A stretch of DNA of 64,000 nucleotides from Metaclostridioides mangenotii (GTDB lineage Bacteria > Bacillota > Clostridia > Peptostreptococcales > Peptostreptococcaceae): positions 21,845-85,844 of the forward strand of contig NZ_JAHLOF010000008.1 of NCBI RefSeq assembly GCF_018917235.1, written 5' to 3'. The position numbers and the translations under genes were made by a program. The notes below the pieces were generated by a model. That model saw nothing but the letters and a program-made list of their open reading frames with translations, made no database searches and had not been told where the DNA came from. Below are positions 53,874 to 63,210 of the stretch, one piece after another; the first letter of the stretch is position 1; every line of letters starts with the position of its first letter.

Positions 53874-55055
53874 ATGTTATCAGATAGACTAAACTTTTTA
53901 ACTCCATCCTATACAGTAGGTATTAGTTCTAAAGTAAAAGAAATGAAAAAAGACGGAATTGATGTAATAAACCTTAGTATTGGTGAGCCGGACTTCAATG
54001 TACCCGAAAAAGCAAAATCTTATGGAATAAATTCGCTAAACGAAAATCAAACTAAATACGATTTGGTTCCAGGTCTTGCAATATTAAGAGAAGAAATTTG
54101 TAAAAAATTGAAAGAAGAAAATAAATGTAATTACACACCAGATGAAATTGTAGTTTCAAGTGGGGCTAAAAATTCAATTACTAATGCTTTATTAGCAATT
54201 ACTAATTATGGTGATGAGGTAATACTTCCAAAACCATATTGGGTTAGCTATCCAGAAACAGTAAAACTACTAGGTGCTGTACCAGCATTTTTAGATACTA
54301 AGAAAGTAAATGGATTTAAAGTTACAAAAGAAGAGTTAGAGGAAGCAATAACTCCTAAAACTAAAGCTATCGTTATAACAAATCCATCAAATCCAACAGG
54401 CAGTGTATACACTAAAAGTGAATTAGAGGCCATTGTTGATGTATGTATAAAAAATAATATATACATATTGGCAGATGAAATTTACGAAAGAATATGTTAC
54501 GTAGATGAATTCACATCAATAGCATCATTAAGTGAAGAAGCAAAGAATATTACAATTACAATAAATGGATTCTCAAAATCAGCTGCTATGACTGGACTTA
54601 GAATTGGCTACACCGCATCTAATAAAGAGATCGCTAAATCTATGAGTTCTATACAAGGACATTTGGTATCACATCCAAGTTTAACATCTCAATACATAGC
54701 TTATGGGGCCTTAAAAGACTGTTCAAAAGAGATAGATGAGATGGTTGAAACATACAAATATAGAAGAAATCTTATAATAGAAAAATTAGACTCAATGGAA
54801 AATGTAGGATATGTAAGCCCAGATGGAGCATTCTATGCATTTATCGATCTTAGCAAAGTTGCTGATAAGTACAACTTTAAAGACAGTTTTTCGATAGAAT
54901 TCTGTGCTGATTTCCTAGAAAAATCAAGAGTTGCAGTTGTACCTGGAAAAGCATTTGGCCTAGACAATTACGTTAGAATTTCATACGCTTGTAATGAAAA
55001 GGAATTCTTAGAAGGATTGGATAGATTAGATAAATTCATATCTTCAATTATGTAG
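53874..55055 (+). CDS. aspB: Class I aspartate aminotransferase
   Basis: A 393-aa fold-I PLP enzyme: LSIGEPDFNVPEKAK, VVSSGAKNSITNALLAI, TNPSNPTGSVY near residue 172, IYILADEIYERI near 200 and the PLP lysine in ITINGFSKSAAMTGLRIGY near 235. It interconverts aspartate and oxaloacetate, though a broader range is possible. An AAGGAGG site precedes the ATG. It is monocistronic with a terminator, convergent with the prd operon. Confidence 0.88.
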   Translation: MLSDRLNFLTPSYTVGISSKVKEMKKDGIDVINLSIGEPDFNVPEKAKSYGINSLNENQTKYDLVPGLAILREEICKKLKEENKCNYTPDEIVVSSGAKNSITNALLAITNYGDEVILPKPYWVSYPETVKLLGAVPAFLDTKKVNGFKVTKEELEEAITPKTKAIVITNPSNPTGSVYTKSELEAIVDVCIKNNIYILADEIYERICYVDEFTSIASLSEEAKNITITINGFSKSAAMTGLRIGYTASNKEIAKSMSSIQGHLVSHPSLTSQYIAYGALKDCSKEIDEMVETYKYRRNLIIEKLDSMENVGYVSPDGAFYAFIDLSKVADKYNFKDSFSIEFCADFLEKSRVAVVPGKAFGLDNYVRISYACNEKEFLEGLDRLDKFISSIM

Positions 55056-55100
55056 TTGTTGAAGAGACACGACAAAATAGTATATAGGTAAAAATTAGAA

Positions 55101-55147
55101 TAACCTGTACCACAGCTTATAAAGCTGTAACCGTACAGGTATTTTTC
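55101..55147 (+). terminator. Terminator after aspB
   Basis: ACCTGTAC (55103-55110) and GTACAGGT (55133-55140), with inner CAGCTT/AAGCTG pairing, precede ATTTTTCT. Confidence 0.85.
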
Positions 55148-55175
55148 TATGTCACTTATTTTTTTATTTGTTAAT

Positions 55176-56930
55176 TTAATTATTCTCTATATTATATTGA
55201 TCCATCTTATAGTACAATGTTGATCTTGGTATATTCAAGAGCTTAGCAGCTATCGATTTATTCCCGTCGCTAACTTTTAATGCCTTATTTATATGTTTAA
55301 TTTCTATCTCACTCCTTGCCCTACTTAAATCCAGAGGATATGAAGTATCTTCTATACTTAAATTTGAAGATTCTAAAATATAATCAGGTATATCATCTGT
55401 TGTAATATTTTGTTTTTCTGATAGAACTACTATATTTTCAATAGTATTTTTAAGCTCCCTTATATTGCCTTTCCATTTATAATTTTGAAAAGCTCGTATA
55501 ACTTCATTATCTAACTTAATTATTTTTTTATTATTGTTATCACAAATTTCCTTTAAAAAGCTATGTGTAAGAATGCCTATATCTTCTTTTCTTTCACGTA
55601 ATGGTGGTATATTAATTTCGATGACATCTAACCTATAATATAAATCTTCTCTAAATTTTTCTTCTCTAACTAACTCTTCTAAATTTTTATTTGTGGCAGA
55701 AATAATTCTAGGATTAATTTTGATCGTCTTACTTCCTCCTACCCTTCTGATCTCTTTTTCTTGAAGGGCTCTCAAAAGCTTTGCCTGCATAGCACGTGGT
55801 AAATCAGCAATTTCGTCTAAAAATAAAGTTCCGTTATTCGCTAATTCAAAAAGTCCCATTTTTCCTTTGTCCCTTGCTCCTGTAAATGCACCTGCCTCAT
55901 AGCCAAAAAACTCACTCTCAAATAATTCTTTAGGTATTGCACTGCAGTTAACTGGTATAAACTGACCTTTTTTTTCACTATAGTTATGTATAGCTCTTGC
56001 AAATACTTCTTTTCCAGTACCACTTTCACCCAAAATAAGAATACTACTATTAGTCTTTGCTACCTGCTTAGCGATAGCTTTTGACTTTTCAAGCTTAAAA
56101 CTGTTTCCTAAAATATTATCAAAACTTCCCTTTGATAAACTCTTTACCTCATCTTTTAAATAGTTTAAAGTATCATTTACTTTTTCAAGCTGTATTGATA
56201 TATTTTTTGCATCTATAATATCAACTTCAGTTCCAACCACTCCTATAAATTCACTATTATAGAACACTGGATTCACATGAACGAGCGCATACAAATTATC
56301 TTTCTTATCATTGAAATACAAATCACTCATTTCATTCTTGCTAAGTATAACCTTTTCACTTATTGTATTTTTTAGAAATAGATTCATATGTTTCCCAACA
56401 ATATCTTTTGCATTAATATCATATCGATCTTCCATAAATTTATTCCATAGTATTACTTCACCATATTTATTTGTTGCATATATTCCTTCTTTTATATGGC
56501 TGATAATGTATTTTAAGGTCATTTCATAATCTTCTAATAACATGTAATGATAATCTCTTATATGTTCAAGACTTATGGTACCAATAATATTTTCTTGTTC
56601 CAAAACAGGTAAAAAATCAATTTTATTATTTAACATTATTTCTTTACATTCATATAATGATATTCCTTTGGTTACAGATACTACTTTTGTTTTCACTACA
56701 TCTTTAACTTTTAAATTTTTATAATTCATGTGTTTATTAACTAAACAGCTCAGATCAGTTATAGATATCATTCCTGTCAACTTACCTTCTATATCAATTG
56801 CTAATAGTGTCTTAACGTTGTTTTTTATTATCTCAAACAGTACATCTTCTATATTTGAATCCTCTAATATTGTAAAGTATTTAGTGTCCATAACTTCTTC
56901 TACCAACATGACTTTAGGTATAGAAAACAT
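55176..56930 (-). CDS. prdR: Sigma-54 activator PrdR of proline reductase genes
   Basis: The start at 56930 follows GGGAGG and gives 584 aa. Two CBS repeats come first ([23 protein letters not shown], and [18 protein letters not shown]), then a PAS domain ([24 protein letters not shown]). The AAA+ domain has Walker [18 protein letters not shown], the sigma-54-contact loop GAFTGA and Walker [14 protein letters not shown] Fis-type HTH ([18 protein letters not shown]) ends the protein. In C. difficile PrdR activates prd genes in response to proline. The 213-bp spacer before it has its own sigma-A promoter. Confidence 0.92.
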   Translation of the reverse strand: MFSIPKVMLVEEVMDTKYFTILEDSNIEDVLFEIIKNNVKTLLAIDIEGKLTGMISITDLSCLVNKHMNYKNLKVKDVVKTKVVSVTKGISLYECKEIMLNNKIDFLPVLEQENIIGTISLEHIRDYHYMLLEDYEMTLKYIISHIKEGIYATNKYGEVILWNKFMEDRYDINAKDIVGKHMNLFLKNTISEKVILSKNEMSDLYFNDKKDNLYALVHVNPVFYNSEFIGVVGTEVDIIDAKNISIQLEKVNDTLNYLKDEVKSLSKGSFDNILGNSFKLEKSKAIAKQVAKTNSSILILGESGTGKEVFARAIHNYSEKKGQFIPVNCSAIPKELFESEFFGYEAGAFTGARDKGKMGLFELANNGTLFLDEIADLPRAMQAKLLRALQEKEIRRVGGSKTIKINPRIISATNKNLEELVREEKFREDLYYRLDVIEINIPPLRERKEDIGILTHSFLKEICDNNNKKIIKLDNEVIRAFQNYKWKGNIRELKNTIENIVVLSEKQNITTDDIPDYILESSNLSIEDTSYPLDLSRARSEIEIKHINKALKVSDGNKSIAAKLLNIPRSTLYYKMDQYNIENN

Positions 56931-57078
56931 TACCTTTCCTCCCTTTAGATAGTCTGCTCCTGTTAACTTCCTTATTATTATCTTCAATAGGATATTGAAT
57001 AAGTTTCGGCTAAGATGAGTTTCTATTACTATTAATATTTTCGGCTAACAAAACAACTATTTGTATCTTTAGTTAGTA

Positions 57079-57108
57079 TATATATTAACATACTATGACA
57101 TTTATCAA
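57079..57108 (-). promoter_or_regulatory. Sigma-A promoter of prdR
   Basis: Leftward TTGATA (57103-57108), 18-bp spacer and TATATA (57079-57084). A repeated TTTCGGCTAA (57004-57013 and 57039-57048) lies in the leader between promoter and start and may be regulatory. An own promoter would supply activator independent of the sigma-54 promoter. Confidence 0.6.
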
Positions 57109-57201
57109 CTTTACTTTTTATCTATAACATATATGTAATATCATCAGTTATATCTATTTGCACTTTGAGATTATATTATTGCTTTCAGCATTTGATACAC
57201 A

Positions 57202-58467
57202 TTAACTCATGCATTTTATAAATCCATCTTTATACTGATTTGTACTAATAATAATTGGCATATTTCCAAGATTCATTACTGATCTACAACCTACGAAACC
57301 ACCCGGCTCTTTTGGTGATACCCCTGTATCATACATACAACCTAAACCAGGTACCAACTTTACCACTAATACTTTATAACTATTTAAATTATTTTTGGAG
57401 CAATACTCTTCTTCTTTAAAACACAAATTTTTATCGATAGATTTTAAGCAATCTCTAACTTCCTGAATAATATTGTCACACAGTCTATTTGATGCAATAA
57501 TACCTTCTCTAGTTCGACCATGTCCCTCCCTTAATACCACATTAATATTAATGATTATATCTTCTTTAGAAGGAGTACCGCATTGATCTAATTTAATTTG
57601 GTTTTTAAGAATACCCTCTGATGATCCAATATTTGACGGCTGGAATCCATTTTCTTCAACACCCGTCAACATTACTGTAACTCCTGTAAGCAGATTTGTT
57701 ACACCATGACCAATATTTCCATGAGCTTTTGATGCTATTGGTATAATATCCATAATTGAATTATTGTTTATCTCATGTTCACATGTATTTATTATACTAA
57801 CATCCAAACTTTTAATAAATTCATTATCAAATATATATTTCTTTTCATAGCTTTTATTTAGATACAATGTATCCTTAATTATTTTAGTCTCATTCCCAAA
57901 TTTTACTTCTGATATATTAAAACTTCTTATAATAAGATTTTTGTCTATTGTTCTACTTGAATTACTATCTATATCTAAAATATTGTTTTTTATGGACTCG
58001 TTTCTTCTTTTTTTCATTTTAGATTTTAATATTTCCATAGCTTTCAATGCGTCTAGATCTCCGACTGTATTCTCTCCTACAACACATGTCTCTATGCCCA
58101 ATTCATTTTTATTAAAGTCAATAATCGTTCCCTTATCTTTAATATCTAGTACAAAAGAAGCTTGATTACCTATAAAACTAAGACTTACTGTCTCACAACC
58201 TTTTTTTCTTATCCTATCAATTGTCGTTAAAAAATCTATATGACTATTCCCCCAACTATCTATAGAGATAATTGTACCATCAACTCTAAAAGAACTTACT
58301 ATATCCGCTATTCTTTCAGCTATAAAAACTTTATCATCATACACCTCAGGCGTACCTGCTACTATAACACCCATCAGATCTATATCATAATCATTGTATA
58401 ATTTATTAATTAGAGGATCTCTAAAGTGATGCAAAGTTGTCTCTTTTGAAGATGGACCTATTCCCAT
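57202..58467 (-). CDS. prdDE: PrdD-PrdE fusion, circularly permuted PrdA paralogue
   Basis: The first about 160 residues (MGIGPSSKETTLHHFRDP...SIDSWGNSHIDF...VVGENTVGDLDA) match the PrdA alpha-subunit region. The rest (LNKSYEKKYIFDN..., SIMDIIPIASKAHGNIGHGVTNL, MLTGVEENGFQPSNIGSSEG, KEPGGFVGCRSVMNLGNMPIII) matches its beta region. Elsewhere these halves are separate genes, prdD and prdE. The ATG at 58467 has AGGAG 8 nt away. Gly2 then aligns with the PrdA pyruvoyl Cys, and the C-terminal Ser with the last PrdA beta residue. The 115-residue PrdA N-terminus is absent. No pyruvoyl can form; a structural or assembly role is inferred. Confidence 0.88.
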   Translation of the reverse strand: MGIGPSSKETTLHHFRDPLINKLYNDYDIDLMGVIVAGTPEVYDDKVFIAERIADIVSSFRVDGTIISIDSWGNSHIDFLTTIDRIRKKGCETVSLSFIGNQASFVLDIKDKGTIIDFNKNELGIETCVVGENTVGDLDALKAMEILKSKMKKRRNESIKNNILDIDSNSSRTIDKNLIIRSFNISEVKFGNETKIIKDTLYLNKSYEKKYIFDNEFIKSLDVSIINTCEHEINNNSIMDIIPIASKAHGNIGHGVTNLLTGVTVMLTGVEENGFQPSNIGSSEGILKNQIKLDQCGTPSKEDIIININVVLREGHGRTREGIIASNRLCDNIIQEVRDCLKSIDKNLCFKEEEYCSKNNLNSYKVLVVKLVPGLGCMYDTGVSPKEPGGFVGCRSVMNLGNMPIIISTNQYKDGFIKCMS

Positions 58468-58498
58468 GATATACACTCCTAACATGATATATTCATAA

Positions 58499-58585
58499 AA
58501 GGGGTTGTCTAAATAAGCTAGTTACTACACCCTTATATTTTTATAAAATATAGTGTATTTATTAGTTACTTATAGACAACCCCTT
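58499..58585 (-). terminator. Large hairpin between prdB and prdDE
   Basis: AAGGGGTTGTCTA (58499-58511) pairs perfectly with TAGACAACCCCTT (58573-58585), with further AT-rich inner pairing (TATTTTTATAAAATA). Leftward it ends in CCCCTTTTATG, resembling a leaky terminator or an mRNA-stabilising stem that would favour prdA/prdB over prdDE. Confidence 0.65.
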
Positions 58586-58627
58586 AAATTTATTATATTT
58601 AGTTTTTACTATATTTTATATCCACTT

Positions 58628-59353
58628 TTATACATTATGTCTATACTCATAAGGTAACATTTGCATTTGACCAAAGTGATCCATTGATACTATTAGTTCT
58701 AATGAATCTTTAAGTATAGCTGTTTGCATTTCAACATTATTTGGTTCCCCTGCATTTGAACCGATTGGCACGTGCGCCGCGGCTATACGTGGAGCACCTT
58801 GTTGTTTTGCAATTGGTGGTAGAGCCGCTATTATTATTGTAGATATTCCAGCTTCTTCTACAGCCCTTTGAACTATAGTTGCTGAACGATGGCAAGTACC
58901 ACATCCCCCAGTAAGAAGTGCAACATCTACTTTATCTTTTTTAAGAATTTCTGCTATAGCCGGACCGGATTCATTTCTAAATTTATCTACGTTTCCTCCG
59001 CCTCCCATGAATCCTATAAAGTTAGTTGCTAAGCTTCCTATAAATCCTTCTTTTACTAATTCATGTAATCTATCTATTGGTAACATAGCATTTACATCTT
59101 TATTTATATCACTATTGTCAAAACCACCATGGCTACACATTAATTCTGATGATGGAGTATCTGATGGTATTTCTCTAAAAGTATAATCACCAGCTAGATT
59201 AAATGGCGTTTGTGATTTTATATGTATTCCTCCTGCTGTAAGAAATGCAACTTTGCATTTATTTAGCGGTTTTGTTAAAGGTGCCCAAACAGGTGGAGGT
59301 GTTACTGGTGCGTAAACCTCAGATTTCATTCCTATTGCAGTTGTTAACTTCAT
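58628..59353 (-). CDS. prdB: D-proline reductase subunit PrdB, cysteine form
   Basis: The ATG at 59353 follows GGAGGAGAATG and gives 241 aa, the usual PrdB length. It resembles the glycine-reductase-type selenoprotein fold: KVAFLTAGGIHIKSQTPFN, then TNFIGFMGGGGN and LLTGGCGTCHRSATIVQRAV near residue 151. In known PrdB the first Cys of CGTC is selenocysteine; here its codon is TGT (58901-58903). With PrdA pyruvoyl it would reduce D-proline to 5-aminovalerate. The Cys form should be selenium-independent and perhaps slower. No SECIS-type UGA is present. Confidence 0.94.
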   Translation of the reverse strand: MKLTTAIGMKSEVYAPVTPPPVWAPLTKPLNKCKVAFLTAGGIHIKSQTPFNLAGDYTFREIPSDTPSSELMCSHGGFDNSDINKDVNAMLPIDRLHELVKEGFIGSLATNFIGFMGGGGNVDKFRNESGPAIAEILKKDKVDVALLTGGCGTCHRSATIVQRAVEEAGISTIIIAALPPIAKQQGAPRIAAAHVPIGSNAGEPNNVEMQTAILKDSLELIVSMDHFGQMQMLPYEYRHNV

Positions 59354-59378
59354 ATTACATTCTCCTCCTATAAAATAT

Positions 59379-59570
59379 TTATTTAATAACTCTTGCATAG
59401 CTTAAATATATCTCAATGTTATCGCCGACATCCAATTTTTTATCTGTAAATACAGATCGAAGCGGCAATATAATTATCCCCATCCTACCATTTAATTCTA
59501 TCTTTACTCCAATATCTGTCACTTCGATTATTCTACCAGGTAAAAGTTTTGGTTCAATTTGAACATCCAT
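59379..59570 (-). CDS. Small prd-operon protein, 63 aa
   Basis: A basic-acidic beta-rich product (MDVQIEPKLLPGRIIEVTDIGVKIELNGRMGIIILP...), apparently a small beta-barrel like an S1/SH3-type fold, related to the CBO2463/CBO2479-type proteins seen in clostridial prd clusters. It lies between prdA (15-nt gap) and prdB, as in other species. Function unknown, possibly assembly of the reductase. It has a GGAGGCAGC site. Confidence 0.78.
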   Translation of the reverse strand: MDVQIEPKLLPGRIIEVTDIGVKIELNGRMGIIILPLRSVFTDKKLDVGDNIEIYLSYARVIK

Positions 59571-59585
59571 AGTGCTGCCTCCTGA

Positions 59586-61337
59586 TTACTTAACTAATTT
59601 TTGGTTATCGTCTATAACTTCTTGACTCCATTTTCTATCAGCTGAAGCTATTTCAACTCCTGCTATTTTATTTTTCATCATCAGTATCGCACGAGCAGCA
59701 TCATCATTAGTTATTGTATTTTCTCCTAGTATTTCTGATTCAAATCCACCTTTATCTTTGTTTACTTCGATCATAGTATCCATATATTCATTACCAACTA
59801 CAAGTTGACCTTGATAAGCTGCATATGTTACCCCTACTACATTAACTCCTCTTTGTCCAACTTGTTTAATATTTTCCGCAAAATCAATATGGTTGTTTCC
59901 AAATCCTTCTGTTGTAATTATAGCTCCTTCAACGTTTAATGATCTTGCCATAGCACCTAATCTTTTTGCAACGAACATTTTTTCATCATTTACTTGAGGA
60001 CTACCTATAAATACTACCCCTACTAGATTTAATTCTTCATCTTCTGCTAATTGTTCTAGTATTGGCTCCCTGAAATAATGGCGAGTATCTTCTTTTGAAG
60101 CTGGTCCTATACAAGTTAATGCATGTATTCCACCATCTCTTACTTCATTTGGAGATAATACTACTGGAACATTTCCAAGGTCGACATTTTGTCTTCCTCC
60201 AGGAACTCCAGCCGGCTCTGTAGGAAGCATTACATTGTCGTGCATAGCCCCTTGACCCATTATTTCTTTAATTAGGACAACTCTAGGCCTACCATGTCTA
60301 ATTACTTCTTCGAGTTTCTCTTCTTTTACTGCATTATTTTTATCAGCTTTTTTTAGTTCCTCTCTTATTTCCTGTATAATTACATCACAAGCTTTATGAG
60401 CGGCATAAGGCCCTCTTCTCTCCATACCAGTATTAGCTTCAATAATAACATGTACTCTCACCATGATATCCCTTATATCTGGGCAACCTGGTTTGCCATA
60501 AGAGATTTTTTCATCTAGGTATCCTTCACAAGAACCAAATTCATGAACTTGAAGCCCATTTTCATCTACACCTGTAAGTACAAATACAACATCATTCATT
60601 ATATTAGTTATTCCACTACCTAATTCACCTTCGACCTTAGTTGCTATTGGTATAACATCCATTATAGTGTTTGAATATTTATGTCTATCATCTGGATTAA
60701 CTATATCAATCTCTAACTTTTTAGCCAATGGATCTGCTTTTAAAGCTTCTTCACAAAGACTTTCTCTTATAGTAAGTACTCCATTTTCAAAACTTGTTTT
60801 ATTTCCAATTTTGACTTCTGTTACTGAGTATTCTCTTCTTACTAGTGTGCTCACTATTTCATCTTCTATTTTTTCAGGAGCAGTTATCGGATATTGATTT
60901 ACATTTGATCCTCCAATATTAAAAGATCCAGCTTGGAATTCCAGATTAACACCATCCATATGATCAACACTTAAACGAATCAAGCCGCTACCAGCTATAT
61001 TTCCTTTATTAGCTAACACTTTTTCCACTTTATTACCCCCACTCTCTTTGTTGTTTTCTTCAACTTGTGCCTCACCCTTAATTTCTGATAATCCTTCTAA
61101 TAAATCAGAAGTAAGTGGTGTTAAACCATCAACATCCTTAAGTAATTTTGCGCCTAAAACTTCTCCAATCTTTAATACATCTTTAGGCAACTCAACTAAT
61201 CCAGAATCTTCAAGATCTGGTATAACAGTTGGATCTTCAAGCTCACCAGGACTTAATACTGTTCCTTTTGTTGTTCTGCAACAAACAACAGCAGGATCAT
61301 TAAAATGTTGTTTAGCAGCTTCCTTTGTTATAGACAT
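59586..61337 (-). CDS. prdA: D-proline reductase proprotein PrdA
   Basis: A 583-aa proprotein. Self-cleavage is expected between Thr408 and Cys409 in GGIHALTCIGPASKED, turning Cys409 into the catalytic pyruvoyl and giving alpha (about 175 aa) and beta (about 408 aa) chains. The beta part holds NTIMDVIPIATKVEGELGSGITNI, VLTGVDENGLQVHEFGSCEG and EPAGVPGGRQNVDLGNVPVVLS. The alpha part holds FVAKRLGAMARSLNVEGAI-type and EGFGNNHIDFAENI segments. The N-terminal about 115 residues include an acidic linker (KGEAQVEENNKESGG). D-proline binds as a Schiff base to the pyruvoyl, then PrdB reduces it. Confidence 0.96.
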   Translation of the reverse strand: MSITKEAAKQHFNDPAVVCCRTTKGTVLSPGELEDPTVIPDLEDSGLVELPKDVLKIGEVLGAKLLKDVDGLTPLTSDLLEGLSEIKGEAQVEENNKESGGNKVEKVLANKGNIAGSGLIRLSVDHMDGVNLEFQAGSFNIGGSNVNQYPITAPEKIEDEIVSTLVRREYSVTEVKIGNKTSFENGVLTIRESLCEEALKADPLAKKLEIDIVNPDDRHKYSNTIMDVIPIATKVEGELGSGITNIMNDVVFVLTGVDENGLQVHEFGSCEGYLDEKISYGKPGCPDIRDIMVRVHVIIEANTGMERRGPYAAHKACDVIIQEIREELKKADKNNAVKEEKLEEVIRHGRPRVVLIKEIMGQGAMHDNVMLPTEPAGVPGGRQNVDLGNVPVVLSPNEVRDGGIHALTCIGPASKEDTRHYFREPILEQLAEDEELNLVGVVFIGSPQVNDEKMFVAKRLGAMARSLNVEGAIITTEGFGNNHIDFAENIKQVGQRGVNVVGVTYAAYQGQLVVGNEYMDTMIEVNKDKGGFESEILGENTITNDDAARAILMMKNKIAGVEIASADRKWSQEVIDDNQKLVK

Positions 61338-61389
61338 AATATTCCTCCTTAGATTTAGTTTATTTTTAACGGGTAAACCCGGATAAATC

Positions 61390-62676
61390 TTATTTTAATC
61401 TTCTAATTAACGAGTGACCTACTGTTCTCATAATATGATCTGTAACATGATAAACTGGTAATTTTAATTTAGGTGCAGAACACATAACTGTATTACTACA
61501 GTCACTACAATTTCCCATTAAAATGATCTCCGCACCTTCTTTCTTGAAGTTTAGAACTTTTTCAGCTTGACCTGGACAATTACCTGGATCCTCACATTTT
61601 AAATTTCCCTTTACCTCAACTGCTTGTTTACATTTTTGCACTGATACTACATCTGAACCCATATTATTTGCTATCTCTCTCATTCTACTTTCATTTGCGC
61701 TACAGGCACATACAAGTAGACCTATCTTTCTGTGATCCTGCATAAAAGGCATTGTCACAATTATGCCTCCACTAGTTTTTGTTATAGGGTCATCAATTCC
61801 AGCACTTACTCCTGTAAATGGCCCACCGAGTACAATCTCACCATATTGACTATCAATCTTACCTGTTTTTTCTATAAGTTCACCAAGAGTAGTCCCTATA
61901 GGTACATCTTTATATACTTTTGACATGGGCTCACCATTAAATTTTCCAACAACAGTTAAGTTTTTCGAGATTACAGGCTTTCTAAGCTCTACCGATTCTG
62001 TAATTCTAACTAAAGTTTCAACATTAATAACTACAGAATCTGCTTCAGAAGGCAATTGTGTCGGCTCAAGCAAAACTCCCAAAACGGCCTTTATAACAGC
62101 CCTTTCTTCTCCAACTGGGTACATATCTGGTAGCTCAACTACTTTTATATTTTCTTCTTTAATTACTTTTTTAAAAGATCTAATAGCTTCTGTATTCTTT
62201 GATTTAACAGCTAATACACCTTGTTTTGCATTAGTAATTTCCATTACATACTTTAAACCTCTGTAAACATCTTCTGGCGCAGTAGTTAGCTGTTCAATAT
62301 TATGTTCTAGAAGAGGTTCACATTCAGCGCCGTTTATAATTACCGTTCCTCCATTTAAATTTACATCCAACTTAATATGAGTAGGAAAACCAGCGCCTCC
62401 CATACCTACTATTCCTGCTTCTTTTATTGAATCAAGAATGCCTAACCCATCTCGGATTTTTGTATACTGATCACGTTGGACATCATCTGCTTCAATTGTT
62501 ATTGATATATCAGTAATTTCTTTAACTTTTCCATCTACACTAGAGTGAATATACGCTCCTAAACCCTTTGGTAATGCAATTAAACTACCTTTCTGAACTT
62601 TATCTCCTACACTGACAACTGGTTCATTTATAGATCCAATATGTTGTTTTAATAAAATAGGATATAGTTTACCCAA
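61390..62676 (-). CDS. prdC: Electron-transfer protein PrdC (RnfC-like), cysteine form
   Basis: A 428-aa homologue of RnfC: a barrel-sandwich start (LKQHIGSINEPVVSVGDKVQKG), GIVGMGGAGFPTHIKL and INGAECEPLLEHN, where RnfC binds FMN/NADH-type ligands. The C-terminal Cys-rich part has CACSANES, KCEDPGNCPGQ and GNCSDCSNTVMCSAPK. PrdC passes electrons to the proline reductase. Some PrdC proteins are reported as selenoproteins, and here the GNCSDC Cys is encoded by TGT. It is first in the operon behind a sigma-54 promoter. Confidence 0.93.
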   Translation of the reverse strand: MGKLYPILLKQHIGSINEPVVSVGDKVQKGSLIALPKGLGAYIHSSVDGKVKEITDISITIEADDVQRDQYTKIRDGLGILDSIKEAGIVGMGGAGFPTHIKLDVNLNGGTVIINGAECEPLLEHNIEQLTTAPEDVYRGLKYVMEITNAKQGVLAVKSKNTEAIRSFKKVIKEENIKVVELPDMYPVGEERAVIKAVLGVLLEPTQLPSEADSVVINVETLVRITESVELRKPVISKNLTVVGKFNGEPMSKVYKDVPIGTTLGELIEKTGKIDSQYGEIVLGGPFTGVSAGIDDPITKTSGGIIVTMPFMQDHRKIGLLVCACSANESRMREIANNMGSDVVSVQKCKQAVEVKGNLKCEDPGNCPGQAEKVLNFKKEGAEIILMGNCSDCSNTVMCSAPKLKLPVYHVTDHIMRTVGHSLIRRLK

Positions 62677-62751
62677 CTAAATTTCCCCCTTAAGATTTAT
62701 ATTTTACATAAAGAAAAAAACTGTTAATTTTTTATCTACATAATATTTATA

Positions 62752-62767
62752 AGCAATCTATATGCCA
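62752..62767 (-). promoter_or_regulatory. Sigma-54 promoter of the prd operon
   Basis: Leftward TGGCATATAGATTGCT matches the -24/-12 consensus TGGCAC-N5-TTGCA, with exactly 10 nt between GG and GC. It lies 76 nt before prdC and predicts a start near 62741. The operon's own activator carries a GAFTGA loop for sigma-54. Confidence 0.9.
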
Positions 62768-62853
62768 AAAATCTAACTTCATCATTAACCATTGCAAATA
62801 CAAGTCTTTATACTTTTAACTACAATAATTTTTATTTTATTTCATATTATTCA

Positions 62854-62869
62854 TGTCAACTAATTGACA
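62854..62869. promoter_or_regulatory. Candidate PrdR upstream activating sequence
   Basis: TGTCAACTAATTGACA is a perfect 6-4-6 inverted repeat centred about 120 bp upstream of the predicted sigma-54 start, a normal distance for enhancer-binding proteins. A similar GTCAGAATGCTGAC lies at 63067-63080. Between 62770 and 63127 nothing else is recognised. Confidence 0.55.
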
Positions 62870-63128
62870 ATGATTTGCATTTAATCGATGCTTATATTAA
62901 TTATAGATATTTTTTTATCAAAAATGACTAATATTTGACGCTGTCCCTATATCCGGCGTTATAAATAATAAATAATCTAATAATTATGTTAATTGAAATT
63001 TTTTGTTATTATATTAAATTAAATGCACTTAGTGTTAATTTATTAAATTCATTTATAAATTTAATAGTCAGAATGCTGACAATACAAATAAAATTATCAG
63101 TAAATATTATATAAATTAAGATAAATTA

Positions 63129-63174
63129 AAAAAGTGTCAGTTAAGAGACATCTGCCTACATACTGACACTTTTT
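63129..63174. terminator. Terminator upstream of the prd region
   Basis: AAAAAGTGTCAGT (63129-63141) and ACTGACACTTTTT (63162-63174) form a 13-bp stem with a 20-nt loop and A/T tails. It insulates the prd operon from leftward rRNA-region transcription. Confidence 0.85.
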
Positions 63175-63210
63175 TATTCTGTAAAATATTTTAAAATATT
63201 AATTAATTTT

